Positions 46,436 to 59,224 are shown, numbered from the stretch's first letter. The stretch: DNA of 64,000 nt from Utricularia gibba (GCA_002189035.1 NEEC01000009.1:1488001-1552000), one strand, 5' to 3'. Translations and numbers: made by a program. The notes: generated by a model not told the origin, from the sequence alone.

Positions 46436-49400
46436 TCACTTCTTTTGGAATGTGACGAGACAGAAGAAGGCAACCGCTCGGCTAGCTACTCCCATAGCAA
46501 CAAGGTACGCCATGCATGGGTAATAGTGTGTTAGGTTGTAGCTTCTTTGTTTTAGCGCGCCACATCTCTGTATTAGCCACACACCTGAGTACCTGAGGGG
46601 AAAAAAATCGGATGCATCTTGAGGCAATACTTAGGTAGCTCAGAGGTCCAAACCTTAGGGATTGGTGTAACTGTCTATTTAAAGCATAGTGAAAGCAACG
46701 TTCTAACCTTTCTGCATTGGACAGTAGGAATGCTTCTAAAGCCCATTTTGTGTAGCAGAAGTCACCTAATTTGGTTATGAATGAATCCCCTTCTTGGTTG
46801 GCGATGAGAGTCAACACGACTGGTAGTAGTACTGACCACTGCAGGCAGAAACCAGAAGCATGTAAGCTTGCCTTTTTGTATAATTGGAGTTGTAAGGAGA
46901 TGGCTAAACAGAGCTACTGCATACCAGCTGTGCAGGCCCTGGCTCGAAGTAGATTGCAAGGACGTAAGCAATGCCGGTGACGCAGTACACAAGGCACAGG
47001 AGGACCAGGTAATTGTCGAAAATGGTGGAGCGGGGATTGTTGAAGAAGTAGAACATGGATAGATATACTGCTGGTTTTATGATGGTGTTGAAATGATCAA
47101 TAGTGTCTTTTGATAGGAAGTACGCCAAGCTGCTCATCCCGGACGCACTTTCTCTCCAGTAGTGCAACTTATCCAAGGAAAATGACCTTAAAGCAGATAT
47201 CTTGCAGAGCAGAGCTGTTTGTGATGTATAGACAACAAAAAGGGAACTTTGATTAGCACCAGACAGTACTACGGAATTGAAAGTGAATGTAGAAGTGCTA
47301 GATTGTAAGAGTCAAGACTTCTTCTACTTACAAACTGCGATCACAGTGTACATGTATCCTGTTGATCCAAAGGTTTCGTCGCTCACTTTTGCAAGCGTGC
47401 CAAGACAGATTCCAGCCAGTAGTAAGATCAAATAATCCATCGCTTGTACCCTTGCTTCTCGTAGTCTTTGCTTGCCCACCCTGCAGAAGAATGAGGAAAA
47501 GATGAGAATGATGAAAACATGAACAGGGAAACATATTTACCCACAACTGGTACAATTTATGTTCAGTGTCTTAAATTCCTGCGCAGGTTCCCACTTCTGT
47601 GAGATGACCGTACAGTTTCAAATGTCTTTACTTGGGTGAAATGGCTTGGAAGAGCAATGCATACCATAGAGAGTATGATGTTCTTCTACTTACTAAGTCA
47701 CATATCATGCTCAGGGACCTCTCAGAGACGCCTACCTTCCAACAAAATACTTGTATTGATGTGAGATTCCGGCGGTCTCTCGATTAGACAAGTCCGTTGA
47801 TTTGTGGAAGTTAAGCCGTAGGAGGTCTTTCTTTTGCCCAACATTAAACTTGACATCTCGCCAGAGATCACCAGCAAAAGATTTGCTAGTTTCTGAGGCA
47901 GCACCTGGGATGCCTCCAAGGGTTGAATCACCAGTGGAAGAAGATGCCACACCAGCAGAATCTAGCATGTCTGGTGGGACGGCATAGCCGTTATGAAGCA
48001 TCCATCGGAGAGGAAGCTCCTGGTATTTCACAGCAGAGGTTGAAGTAGGTTTCATAATTCCTTCCAAAATGTCAATGAAGTAATCTGGTGGATTAACCCT
48101 CTCAGGGACTGTGATCCCAAGGCCTGCAAAGTACTCCTCAACTTTCTTAACTGGTCCATGGTATACTGTCAAGCCACCTTTAGCCAGAAGTATCAAGTCA
48201 TCAAACATCTTGAACAAGGTGTAGCTACACACAAATCATGAACATCAGCGTGATGCAGCAAACATCATATTTTGGATGAAGATTCATATTTTATTGCAAG
48301 GTAATAGATACCTTGGCTGGTGGACAACCATGCATATGTTTACCCCTTCCAGAGCTTCACGACGAAGTGCTCTGAGTAGCAGAAGAGAAGAAGAACTGTC
48401 TAAGCCAGATGTGGGCTCGTCTAAGATCAACAGTGATGGCTCCATCACCATTTCTAGACCAACATTTACTCTCTTTCTCTGGCCTCCAGAGATTCCTCTC
48501 TTTTCAACTGTTCCTACCAGAGAGTCTCTTACATTCTGCAACCCCAATGCTTCGATTACTCGTTCCACCACCAACACTTTCTCTGGTTTGTCGAGCTCCG
48601 CTGAAAGTCTTGAAACATATAAAACAGTTTCAATGATGCAGATAAACCCTACAACTGAAACAACAAACCTCGTACCTGCATCTTGCACTGAACCACAGAT
48701 TCTCCTCAACTGTCAAGTTCCCATGCACTATGTCATCTTGAGGAACATAGCCGATGATCTTTTTATAGGATTGCATTGGCTCATCTTTCCCATTGATGAG
48801 GATTCTTCCAGTGATGTAGCATCCAGTTGCTTTTCCTAACAATGCAGAGAGAAAAGTCGTCTTTCCAGCTCCTGAGGGGCCCATTACAGCAGAAACATGG
48901 CCAGGTACCAATTTTCCGGTTACACATCTTAAAAGATGCTTGTTTTTACCCCTCAAAGTAAGAGTCAAGTCCTGGAAGAAAACTTCTATGGGCGGCCGGC
49001 TACAAATCTCCATGTCTGAAGCCATTGATATCACACCAGAGAAGGTCAAATTCTTGTGCTGTTCCTGAAGAGCCTTTTCCTTCTCAATTTGACCATATGC
49101 ATACTTGAAGATTTGGCTGCGTGTGTGAAGTTGTTTCCCCTTTGGGGCATTCTTCCTGAGATTCTTATCCCCTATCTCCAAATTGAACCCGTCTTCATTC
49201 TCTGGATTCTCCTCAAGATCACGCATCATTTTGGTTAAGTTGCTTTCCCTTTTTTTCTTCCCTTTAGGATCAGGCACTGGTGGTAATGCAGCATCTGATC
49301 CAGGCTTAGCTTGTCCAGTGTTCTTTGCTGTATCGTGTTTTAACGATTTTTTCCGGGAGAAAGTCCTTGAAAGCTGTGACTGAAGGCCACTTGCACCTTT

Positions 49401-51043
49401 CTTCGCAATATCCTTTGCAGATTTCCATCTCTCACGTGCCTGTGCTGTCTCCCTTGCACTTCGTGCAGCAGCTTCTCTTGATTTCGCTTGCCTCTTTTCT
49501 CTGGTACTCAGAACTTGGCCAGAGCAGTTGTATATAATCACCAGCACAAGAGTTATCCCAGCCTAGACCACAAGCTTATACTCAGTCTCATCCTTTCCTA
49601 ACATCAGACAAAACAAAGAAACGGCTGCAACTTACAAAAAACATGCCTCCATAGGCTGTGATGTTCTGATTTTCTGTTTGAGGCTCGCAGGTAGCTAACT
49701 GATAGCAACCTATAAAAGTGCAGCAAGTAAAAAATCCATAGAAGAAAAGACAGGAGCAGATATGCATATCCAACTTATCATGGAAAGCAAAGATAAGTAG
49801 AAGTAGACTGACTTGTTTGTTTAGTAGAACCAGCCCTGCAAAAATGTCTGCAACAAAATGTAAAGTTAGTTTTTTTTTTCTTTTTGCAGGTTCAAATGAA
49901 AAGAAATTTCAGCAATCCTTATACCCTTTTGTGCAGGGAATCTTCAGGGTGTTTGTGGGGCAATAAAATCCTGCAGAGCAAAATAACTCATTTCCACCCA
50001 AGAAATCAGCCCAAATGTCAGCACTTCCACATGTATGATTTGGTTGACCAGGTGGTAGCTGATACCGATACCTTGACACATGTAGAGTATCAAGCGCGGA
50101 GGATAAAATATCCATCAAAGATTCAAATTTGCTTACGGATCACAAACTCCGGTCGTCTTGTTTAGCTCGGACATCGGGCAGTATGATCCCAAGGGACAAG
50201 CTGAAAGAAGCAACAGATGAAAAGAGTGGAAACTGAAGTAGAGAAAGCAGAAGAAACTTACGTATCATGCAGGTGAGACCAGGAGGGCAGAAGAAACCGG
50301 CGCAACAGGGGCGACATTTCTGATCTCTAAGGGGGATATCCTTAGAGTTTTTAAGATCTACTTTGGTGTTTTCTTCAACACTACAAGCCCATCCAGGTTC
50401 ACATCCTGGCGGCCATTTAGATAAGTTGCAATTCTTGTTGGGTCTAACGAAAGCTTGACTCTTTGCACCCCCTGTTCCCGAATTGCTGATCATACTTGCC
50501 CCGTAGGACTTCACTTCTGCAGCAGTGCAGAGGCGCTGCACGGCGTCTGGGAGAAGACGAAGCAGACTGCTGTTAATGGGATAATAATATAACGTAACGA
50601 GAAGGCCATTTGTACCTCCATTGTCCTTGAGGCATTCTGACAAAAACTGGGTGTTCTTGGAGAAATTGAAAGCTTTATCCCATTCAGCATCCCTGGGGAA
50701 CGAAATCAATTAACCAATTTGACGGAACAAGAAATGAGGATTGGGATTTACATTTTACTTACACATCCCGGATGCAGAACCCCAGATGCTTCCTGATATC
50801 AGGGCCGAAGAAAACGGAAACATTACTGAAACGGTTGAAGAGCGCCTGCGAGAGAAGCTGTGCAGCGGCGGAATTCGCAGCGGCAGCCGCCGGCACTCTC
50901 GGGGGCCCAGTATCGTCTTCTTCATCCCCAATGTCATCGTCGGTAGCGGCATCGGTCTCCGACGCGGCAGCGATCACAAGAATCATGATCAACGGGAAAC
51001 TCCATGACAATTTCATGGCATTTCTTTCGATTTTCTTCTTCAT
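46436..51043 (-). CDS. ABCG28-like: ABC transporter G family half-transporter, ABCG24/ABCG28 subgroup
   Basis: Membrane half-transporter with an unusual long extracytosolic N-terminus. The first in-frame ATG is at 51043. The one at 51016 would also give a signal peptide ([23 protein letters not shown]). The N-terminal region is cysteine-rich ([45 protein letters not shown]) and is followed by a membrane helix ([14 protein letters not shown]). A long basic linker ([19 protein letters not shown]) comes next. The ATPase has Walker [10 protein letters not shown] (about 48870), Q-loop YVPQDD, signature [12 protein letters not shown] (about 48480) and Walker [14 protein letters not shown] (about 48410). 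The membrane domain begins after [23 protein letters not shown] and runs to [12 protein letters not shown], with the stop at 46436-46438. Closest by memory to Arabidopsis ABCG28 (At5g60740). No frame breaks were seen. Confidence 0.93.
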
Positions 51044-51418
51044 CTTTTCTGAACGAAAAGGAAAACTCCATTTTTTTCTTCTTTCGCCTTTCAATTGTCT
51101 CCAATGGCGAGGAGATTTTCATGGGGATGCAAAATTCGGACCGTTGGAACTGATTGTGTTTTCAGCTACTTCGCCGCCCAACGTCGACGACTGGTTTCGT
51201 TCTTCTTTTTTTTTCTTTTTTTTTTAAAATTTTACGTCATTATAGTTTTATATTAAAAAAATTGCGTCTTGGGGAGGGCTTTTCTAGAATCGTTGGAATC
51301 TTCTGGAAAACCCTCGCGCTTTATTACCCTACTTCTCCCACCATCTAATTGTCACTCTTTTGCCCGCATTCCGCTCCTTATCCGAAACCTCCGAGACCGC
51401 CCCTTCGCAGCAGCAACG
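51044..51418. promoter_or_regulatory. Divergent promoter, ABCG (-) / Cpn60 alpha (+)
   Basis: Only about 375 bases separate the two start codons, so the genes share a bidirectional promoter region. The middle holds a T-rich tract (51204-51250) and a TATATTAAA element at about 51249-51257 that could serve the plus-strand gene. Confidence 0.5.
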
Positions 51419-53968
51419 ATGGCTTCTGCAAATGCTATTTCCACTGCCTACGTTCTTCCTTCCCCTCTGAAGCGGGTAAGCATCCGGGTTTTCGTCAATT
51501 TTTTGGACATGTATTGCGAGTTTGTGGTTTTAGCTGATGGAATTGTGGGTTTTGGTGTAGGGTGGTTCGAGGAGTCGGGAAGTGAGTAGGTTTCAGCAAA
51601 GACGGACCTTTGACAGGAAGCAACCGAAAAATCAGTTCTCAGTGAGGGCTAGTGCAAAGGATATCGCGTTTGATCAGAAATCAAGGTCGGCAATGCAGTC
51701 GGGAATTGATAAGCTAGCAGATGCCGTTGGTCTGACTCTTGGCCCTAGGGGTAATTGTTCATCACCTTTGTTCCTTTTTTTTAATTTCTTTTTGTGCTCC
51801 CTAGCGCTTCAACCTGTGTTAAAAAATGATGTCGTTTGATTGTTCAGAGTTTTCGTTTACATTCCTTCAATCTGAAAAGGCTTCACGTCTAATGAATGTG
51901 ATTCGTTGTTCATCGACGGATGTGTGCAATTCTATGCAGGAAGAAACGTCGTCTTAGATGAATTTGGCACTCCCAAGGTTGTTAACGATGGGGTTACAAT
52001 TGCCAGGGCTATCGAATTGCCGGATGCAATGGAAAACGCTGGTGCTGCCTTGATTCGGGAGGTGAGTTGCTAAATGCTGTTTGAATACTGGACTGATTTT
52101 TTATGCTTCAAAGTAAGCACCTAAATGTGGAATTTTTATTCAGGTTGCTAGCAAGACCAATGATTCTGCCGGTGATGGTACCACTACAGCATCTGTGCTT
52201 GCCCGTGAAATCATCAAACTTGGACTCCTAAGTGTTACGTCAGGTGCCAATCCTGTTTCTGTGAAGAAGGGCATCGACAAAACAGTGCAGGGTTTGGTTG
52301 ACGAACTTGAGAAGAAGTCAAGGCCCATAAAGGGTCGCGATGATATCCAAGGTGCAGTGATCGCACACCGTTTCTATGTTACACCATTGTTACAGATCAA
52401 CTTGTTATGCATATTAAAGAAACTCTGTTATTTTACAGCCATTTCCACAATCTCTGCTGGGAATGATGAGAGCATTGGTGTAATGATTGCGGATGCTGTT
52501 GACAAGGTTGGGCCTGATGGTGTTCTATCCATTGAATCATCCTCCTCCTTTGAGACAACCATTGATGTAGAAGAAGGCATGGAGGTCTGTCTACATAATT
52601 TTTGTTCTTAGTACTATACGCTTGGCAGTCAGGGTATTTGGCGTGGCCTTTGATTGAAGTTTTTTTATTTTATTTCGATATTACAAATTATTTATAACGT
52701 GTTTCATGATATCTGTTCCTGCTTACAGATAGATAGAGGATACATATCCCCCCAGTTTGTTACAAACCCTGAAAAGCTGCTTGTCGAGTTTGAGAATGCA
52801 AGAGTACTGATTACAGACCAGAAAATTTCAGCTATCAAGGACATCATTCCATTGCTAGAGAAGACCACTCAGCTAAGAGCACCACTGCTCATTATTGCTG
52901 AAGATGTGACTGGAGAGGCCTTGGCTACACTTGTTGTGAACAAGCTCAGGGGTGTCCTGAATGTAGCTGCTATCAAAGCACCCGGCTTTGGAGAACGAAG
53001 GAAAGCTCTTCTTCAGGACATTGCCATATTGACTGGTAAGTTTAATGTTTCCTGACTGATTGTTTGAAGTTTCTGGATCCTTTATCATTGGAGTGAACTT
53101 TTTCAGGTGCTGAGTACCAAGCTGCTGATCTCGGTTTGCTGATTGAGCACACTGATATCGATCAGTTGGGAGTGGCAAGAAAGATAACTATCAGCAAGGA
53201 CTCAACTACAATCATCGCTGATGCTGCAACGAAGGATGAGCTTCACTCTAGGATTGCTCAGCTCAAGAAGGAGTTGTCTGAGACAGACTCTGTTTATGAC
53301 TCTGAAAAACTTGCTGAGAGAATTGCAAAATTATCTGGTGGGGTTGCTGTAATCAAAGTTGGGGCTGCCACAGAAACCGAACTAGAAGATCGCAAGCTAC
53401 GCATTGAGGATGCCAAAAATGCAACTTTTGCTGCTATCGAGGAAGGCATTGTCCCTGGTGGAGGTGCGGCTCTAGTTCACCTCTCAACTTACGTCCCTGC
53501 AATAAAAGAGAAACTTGAAGATTCTGATGAGCGACTTGGCGCTGATATTATCCAAAAGGTAGAGAGTTTCTTTCGGATTGATCAAATTTTCATTGCACAA
53601 CGGTGCTCATCTCCTATTCCTTTCGTGTGTTACCATATCTATAGCTCACGCAAACACTTCCTTTACAGGCGTTGATTGCTCCGGCCGCACTTATTGCCCA
53701 GAACGCGGGTGTAGAAGGCGAGGTGGTGGTGGAGAAGGTAAAAGCAGGGGAATGGGAATTTGGTTACAACGCCATGACTGACAAGTATGAGAACTTGGTG
53801 GAAGCTGGAGTCATCGACCCAGCCAAGGTGACCCGATGTGCTCTTCAAAACGCAGCTTCTGTCGCCGGAATGGTGCTCACAACACAGGCAATCGTGGTAG
53901 AGAAGCCCAAGCCGAAAACAGCCGCTGCTGCAGCTGCGGCTGCTGCTGCGGGCAGCTACTCTGTGTAG
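51419..53968 (+). CDS. CPN60A: Chloroplast chaperonin 60 subunit alpha (RuBisCO large-subunit-binding protein alpha)
   Basis: Plastid type I chaperonin subunit that folds RuBisCO large subunit and other stromal proteins in an ATP-driven ring with Cpn60 beta. The ATG at 51419 opens a Ser/Arg-rich transit peptide ([36 protein letters not shown]). The chaperonin core starts [32 protein letters not shown]. Hallmarks are [38 protein letters not shown] (ATP site), [38 protein letters not shown] and [35 protein letters not shown] follows. There are about eight exons, all in frame. Sequence choices match the alpha, not the beta, subunit. The C-terminal tail is unusual: KPKPKT, then ten alanines, then GSYSV, where the Arabidopsis tail is short and Pro/Ala-rich. 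Confidence 0.96.
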
Positions 53969-55150
53969 GCTCGTAGTCTTGGAGGATTTGAACATTTGAG
54001 TAGCAGTTTTGTATGGATTTTAACATTAGTGGGCTGGTGGTGCAACCTCCCGTTCCAGTTTCCCCTAGTAATAATTGATGCCTTCTCCTCTAGAGCATTA
54101 TCAACTCCACAGCACAGGCACCAAAAACTCATTCTCATGAAACTACTGCATGCTGACCCTTGATGAACCTCTGTAGGCAGTGAGGACACTGAGCAGAGGA
54201 GCTTGTCATGATGATGTTTTTGAAGGTTTTTGTTTGGAATCACTGAGCCACAGGTGGGATAAGAGTTTTGTCACTACAAAAAAGTGAATCAGAATCAATT
54301 TCATTTGTATTCGTTCATGTGGAGTTTATTTTGAACAGAAGCCAGAGGCATTCAATTACTAGTCCTTGTGTGCAGTCTGTGGGGCTCCTTATAGTACTGG
54401 TGTTTCAATCAGACTGCTTTCCTTCTTTCTTGCTTTTATGCACATTCTCCCTGCAAATGATGCTTCTCCTGGTTTCCTTTACTGAAGTCTCTAAAGTCTG
54501 GTGCAACGACTGTACGGAAAAGAAGAGCATCACAGAGGGAGGAAGATGATACCGAAAAGATCAGATCAAACCACAGCTTAACAGGCATCGCATTCATATT
54601 ACACACACAGTCATGATAATCAAGGCTCATGTCCCTTTTCTTTAACCTGTCCGACTGAAAGACTTTTGGCCTCAATAGGTGCACTTTGAGCAAAAAAGAA
54701 AAAGACAAAAAGCTCAATGCACGAAAATGACTATCTTTTAGTCCAAAGGGAATGTGAAACTCACTCAACACTGAGTTTTTGAACCCCCTTATTTCTCATA
54801 TAATTTGTGATTTCAAAACCAGAACTGTGTAGCTCATCTCACTCATGGGGTTCAAACGGATTTTCTCTCCCTACAAAGAAGCAGAAATACCAATAACCTA
54901 CAGATGCCCTGCCTGTGTTGCAGACTTCCAGTAATGAAAAGAAGCATCCTTTTGTCCCGAACCAGGTCAAAAACTTACTGGAGACATGTGATCTGCTTTT
55001 GGTAGACAACTGCATGAAGTCACGAGAACTAAATAGCAGTTCCAAACCAACAGGAGATCTGAAGATGGGAAGATTTCAAGGTAAGAAAACTGAAAAATAT
55101 GAGGAAAATGTGTACGCAGTAGCAACCATAACATCACAGAGACCTGACAG
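53969..55150. other. Intergenic, Cpn60 alpha 3' UTR and spacer
   Basis: About 1.2 kb with no supported coding exon on either strand. The first 300 bases should be Cpn60 alpha 3' UTR. Open frames on both strands here are short and featureless. Confidence 0.45.
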
Positions 55151-55592
55151 AAGAAACCATGATACCCAACATGGGGTTGAAGTTCGAGCTTCAGATCTCC
55201 CAAGAAAACATATGCACTGGGTCTCGACGGCTCGTGTAGGTAGCCGTTGATTGCTGATGCAGCATCATCAAGATTCTCACGATCTAACGGCTGCTTCTGA
55301 TCAGCATCGTCATCAGCCGTCTCCGGTTGTGTGAATCTTGAAGATGCTGCACCCGAAAGCAACGGCTTGCTCTTTCTGCTTCTTCATCCTCCTGAAAACT
55401 CACACACAGCAACAAGAAAGCAAAAAGGAAACATAAAAAGCAAGGATCTGACTCCATTCTCATTCTTTTTGCATGAACGAGACTTGAAAGTTTCTGATAT
55501 AAGCAAAAACTAGAAGAAGAACTCAACAGAAAAAACAAAAAAAAAAAATCAGAACCGGAAGAAGAGCAAGGAAGTAGGGTTCGGAAGCTCAC
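55151..55592 (-). other. Unresolved minus-strand transcription unit with coding-like stretches
   Basis: Two adjoining minus-strand frames look coding-like but do not make a complete gene. One has an ATG at 55463, giving MRMESDPCFLCFLFAFLLLCVS (signal-peptide-like), then EDEEAERASRCFRVQHLQ. The other, from about 55360 downward, reads SGAASSRFTQPETADDDADQ, then ENLDDAASAINGYLHEPSRP and SAYVFLGDLKLELQPHVGYHG, with balanced amino-acid composition but no ATG. TTTTCAG/GAGGATGAAG near 55395 could be an acceptor. I recognise no family. It may be a small gene with another one-base break, a gene with a missing first exon, or non-coding. Confidence 0.3.
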
Positions 55593-56289
55593 ACACCCAC
55601 ACCCACCCCCTGCACAAACTCCAATATATCCTTTTTCCTTACGAGGGCTCCATTTTTTTTAAGCTCTGTGACGTGATCTTTTTAGGTTAAATGGACACGT
55701 CAACTTGACAGTTAGATCTCTCGAGAGAATGGGATTTTTGCTTTTCTACACATTTTAATGACCCTTTTAATTCATATTTAGAATTTAGTATAAATCATTA
55801 ATAAACTCGACTTATTTTGATAATTTACGTAATTAATTCGTGAAAAAAAAATATTTGATAGTGTTTATAAACTCATGCGTGAATCACTAGCTAAATCAGC
55901 TAAACTTGCTACTCGAATAACTCTAATAATTTCAAAGCTAATACGTGCAACATCCCCCAACTTCACTTTTCCGTACATACGAACATCTAATCATATGATT
56001 TCAATATACTTATTCGAGTCTCCAAATATGAACATTGAGAACTAAGTATGTTTTATAATATAACCTATGGTCGTAATAAACACGTATATTAAACATAATA
56101 ATATTTTAAACATAAATTTGAAAAACGAATCTAGGAAATATCTTTTAATTATAACCATATACATTACATAAAAATAAATATTATAGCACATGCACACCTA
56201 ATGTGTGAGGTTTCTATTTTAGTGAGTGTGTAGCCCAGGATTTCCCCTTCTTTTATGGTAAATAGTCTATTCATAGAGTCGCCCCAGCC
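55593..56289. other. AT-rich intergenic stretch
   Basis: About 700 bases, mostly AT-rich from 55740 onward. No gene, RNA or transposon ends recognised. Confidence 0.5.
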
Positions 56290-56548
56290 TTGGAAACCCT
56301 AATTGAGCCTACATTTCCTCCCCGTGGTCCAACCCTTTCCTCGATCCGATCCGATCCGATCCGATCGGCGCCTCGCGTCGAGAAGTTGAGCTCTGCGCCT
56401 GCTTCCGTTTCAGTGCTTCTTGCTCATAAACCCTCCGATCTCGGAATCAACCGCGAGATGCCAATGCAATGCGTCGAACTCCGACGCGAATCGAATTCAG
56501 AATTCGAGCCACAGTTTGTACCTTTTTTACCCCCGCCGTGAAATCCAG
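56290..56548 (+). other. Candidate non-coding first exon (5' UTR) of KIN-beta-3
   Basis: GC-richer block ending at a good donor CAG/GTAGTT (56546-56554). A matching acceptor TCAG lies just upstream of 58524, 24 bases before the KIN-beta-3 start codon. This would make a spliced leader with an intron of about 2 kb. The short frame inside this block is not a recognisable protein. It contains a GATCC pentanucleotide repeat (about 56343-56366). Confidence 0.45.
56343..56366. repeat. (ATCCG)n pentanucleotide microsatellite
   Basis: About five tandem units of ATCCG in the candidate 5' leader of KIN-beta-3. Confidence 0.85.
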
Positions 56549-58523
56549 GTAGTTGGGATGTCACGCTTCCGTCAACCTCACAACTCACATCCTTTTGGGC
56601 CCATAAATCTTTATTATTATTATTATCATTATTTTTTGAAATTTTTGAATTTTCGTGCATTAGAATTGGAATTTTTTTTCTTTTTGTTTTAAGGAAGAAA
56701 TCGAATTTCGTTTTCTGTGTAGAAAAATAATTTTAATTGTATGATCCTACTGAGAGAAGGACGGGGAATCTGTCGCCATCAGGTGGGCCCCAGTAATTAG
56801 GGCTTGGGGGGTTAATGGGGTAAAAGAAATTTCTTTTTCATGGGAAATGTCTTATCTCGTTTTTGGACCCGGGAAACAGTGATTATTGGATTCACCTGAG
56901 AGGGTAGAAACTAGAAGGCCTGGGGATTGTGGAAGATAATGGGCCAATGGGCCGGGCCGTTCGTGTAAGTGAATAGTGGGCTGGGCTCTGGATGTAGTTG
57001 TCCAACTGTCACGAGGCCCGTTTGTTCCCACCGACCGCCTTTGGGTACATGCGTATATTTCTGAGAATCTGATGGCGGATTCGCGTAGGTGGAAAGTTGT
57101 AATGGTTGGAAGTTTCCGAAATTATTCTTTGTTTGTTGTCAGCAGCTGTTGAGGTAACGGCGCTTGTGGGTTCGGGCTCTCTGCTTTTGGTGGTTTATTC
57201 GTTGGCTTTCTATTTGGGGAGTTCCATTGCCGTATTCGAAGTGTGCGCTGAAGTTGGTTTTTGATGCTCTGTTGGTTGTTTCGTCAGTTTATTTATAAGA
57301 GTTGTTCTTCCTGTTACTGTGCATTTTCATTTACTGAGTTTCTTTTTTGTGGAGTTATGATGATGTTTGTGATACTGGCGGTAAAGAATGCGTTTCTGTT
57401 TTTTGAGATGAAACTATGGGATTCACTATGGGGGTTCATTTCTTGATTTCTTCACAAGTCGCATTCAATTCTGGCGATTCATTCATTTATTTTGGCATAT
57501 ATATCACCTGATGATTTTAATGGCGGCAATCTTTTTAGTTGGGATACATTAATGACTAAATCTTTGATCTCCCTGAGCATTAGTGGTACACGGTTTTCAC
57601 GTTGTTCTTGTGTGTCACCCATGTGCCTGTGTTTTCTGTTTATAGTCCAGGTAAGACGTGTTTTCTCAGGTCTTTCTGTCCAGTCTACCTAAGATGTGTC
57701 TTCAAATCCGAAATATGACTAAGGCTTCGACAAACTGGATAAGTTGCTGCATTTCAGCATGTATTGATAGCTGAAACACGGGATACTGGTGCCTAGACAA
57801 TTGCATGTATCATACATTACATTCAATGCGGGTGCGACGTATCCCGGGTGATGATGGTTGGAATTGTTGTCTACCCAATTCCTCTGTGAATTTGGGTGGG
57901 GGTCTTACTGTGAAAAATCCAAATTTCCATTTTGCACATTCGACCTCGAAAGGCCGAGTAATATTTGATTTGCACTTGTATATAGATACAAAGTTCCATT
58001 TTTTTAATGAATTCTAATGACAAAATTAATTGTCCACTTTATCATCGCAAACTCTTTTATGTTAGAGAATAGGGTTCTTTTTTCGAAGGGCTCCCAAGTT
58101 TTTTCGATTGCTCAATAGGTACTTGTGTTAAGTAAAACTTGAAGTTGATCCTTGAGGAATTTGTTGATATTGTAGGCCATATCGGTACCAGGTAGTTAAT
58201 CCCCTGATTTGTGAAGATTGAACTTCGTCATGTTTTGTTTTTGGATGGGTGGGTGTTGCACTGGCTGCAGTCTGAACTCCTGATGTAGTTCATCTAATAG
58301 TTTAACATCGGTTGCTACTAAATGAACATTGATCATTTCAGGTTATGAGATGTCCAGTTCTTGAATCTTGTTAGTGCCTATATGAATGATTTTTTCCCCT
58401 GAATGTTAGTTCTGAATCGATTCTTCTTATCTGTATTTTTTGTTGTTATCAACATCTTATGTCACTTCCCTTCTCCTGACGAAAAAAATATGGGGTCATA
58501 TATGTTTTTATTTTATGTCTCAG
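56549..58523 (+). other. Candidate 5' UTR intron of KIN-beta-3
   Basis: About 2 kb of T-rich sequence with no supported exon, bounded by a plausible donor at 56549 and acceptor at 58521-58523. T-richness throughout is what one expects of a plant intron on the plus strand. The boundaries are inferred. Confidence 0.4.
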
Positions 58524-58547
58524 ACTCTCGGTTCTCAGAATCCTGCA

Positions 58548-58960
58548 ATGAACCACCAATATGGTGAGAGCCAAGTAAGTCACGAGACAAGGCGATCAAT
58601 ATTCTTTCTTTCTTAAGAATCATTCTGACTAGCTTCTCTTGTTATTAGGATCAAGTGAGTGTTGTTGGGTTCGATGTTCCAAATTCACCTGAAGCAAGTT
58701 ACAACAATATGTATCCAGCAACTGATGACGATGGCAGAGAGCCCCCAGCTCTTCCCCCACATCTGGGTCACACGTTGTTGAACCTTCCTATTCCCAGTGA
58801 TCCGTGTGGACCACTCCCATCTCCTCCATATGTGAACATAAACCATCTCTATATCGAGAACAGAGAACCTCCAAGATCTGTGGTGTCACTCGGTGTCACA
58901 CATCGCTTTCGATCCAAGTATGTCACTGTTGTTCTCTATAAGCCCGTCACAAGACACTGA
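58548..58960 (+). CDS. KINB3: SnRK1 regulatory subunit beta-3 (KIN-beta-3)
   Basis: Plant-specific truncated beta subunit of the SNF1-related kinase 1 energy-sensing complex. Exon 1 codes MNHQYGESQ (ATG 58548, donor CAA/GTAAGT). Exon 2 from about 58649 continues DQVSVVGFDVPNSPEASYNNMYP. The C-terminal ASC domain follows: EPPALPPHLGHTLLNLP, YVNINHLYIENREPPRSVVS, GVTHRFRSKYVTVVLYKP, with the stop at 58958-58960. The product has 112 residues and lacks the glycogen-binding CBM48 domain of animal and yeast beta subunits, as is normal for KIN-beta-3. By memory it corresponds to Arabidopsis At2g28060. It is convergent with the HIPP gene. Confidence 0.95.
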
Positions 58961-59224
58961 AACACTTATCTGTAGCAGGTGATTATTAGCTCATGACAAA
59001 CCATGTTATGTTAGTGAAAGATGATTGTTCTGTGCAGTTCTGGTTCAGTAGTAGAAACTAGCCATAAAAAATACTGAAGTGATATGAATGCTGCTTCTAC
59101 TTGGTTATCTTCTTCAGACTTCAGCAGGGTGTTCCAATTTCAGGTCTCTAGCTTATGCCTTAGGTTGGGCATCAAGATCAAAACTTGAAAACTTGTGCGG
59201 TGTTCAACTGAACATGAAATCGCA

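Noticed and set aside
54436-54771. Minus-strand open frame downstream of Cpn60 alpha
   Set aside because: No family resemblance, hydrophobic and Ser-rich biased composition, and no splice or start context to support it.
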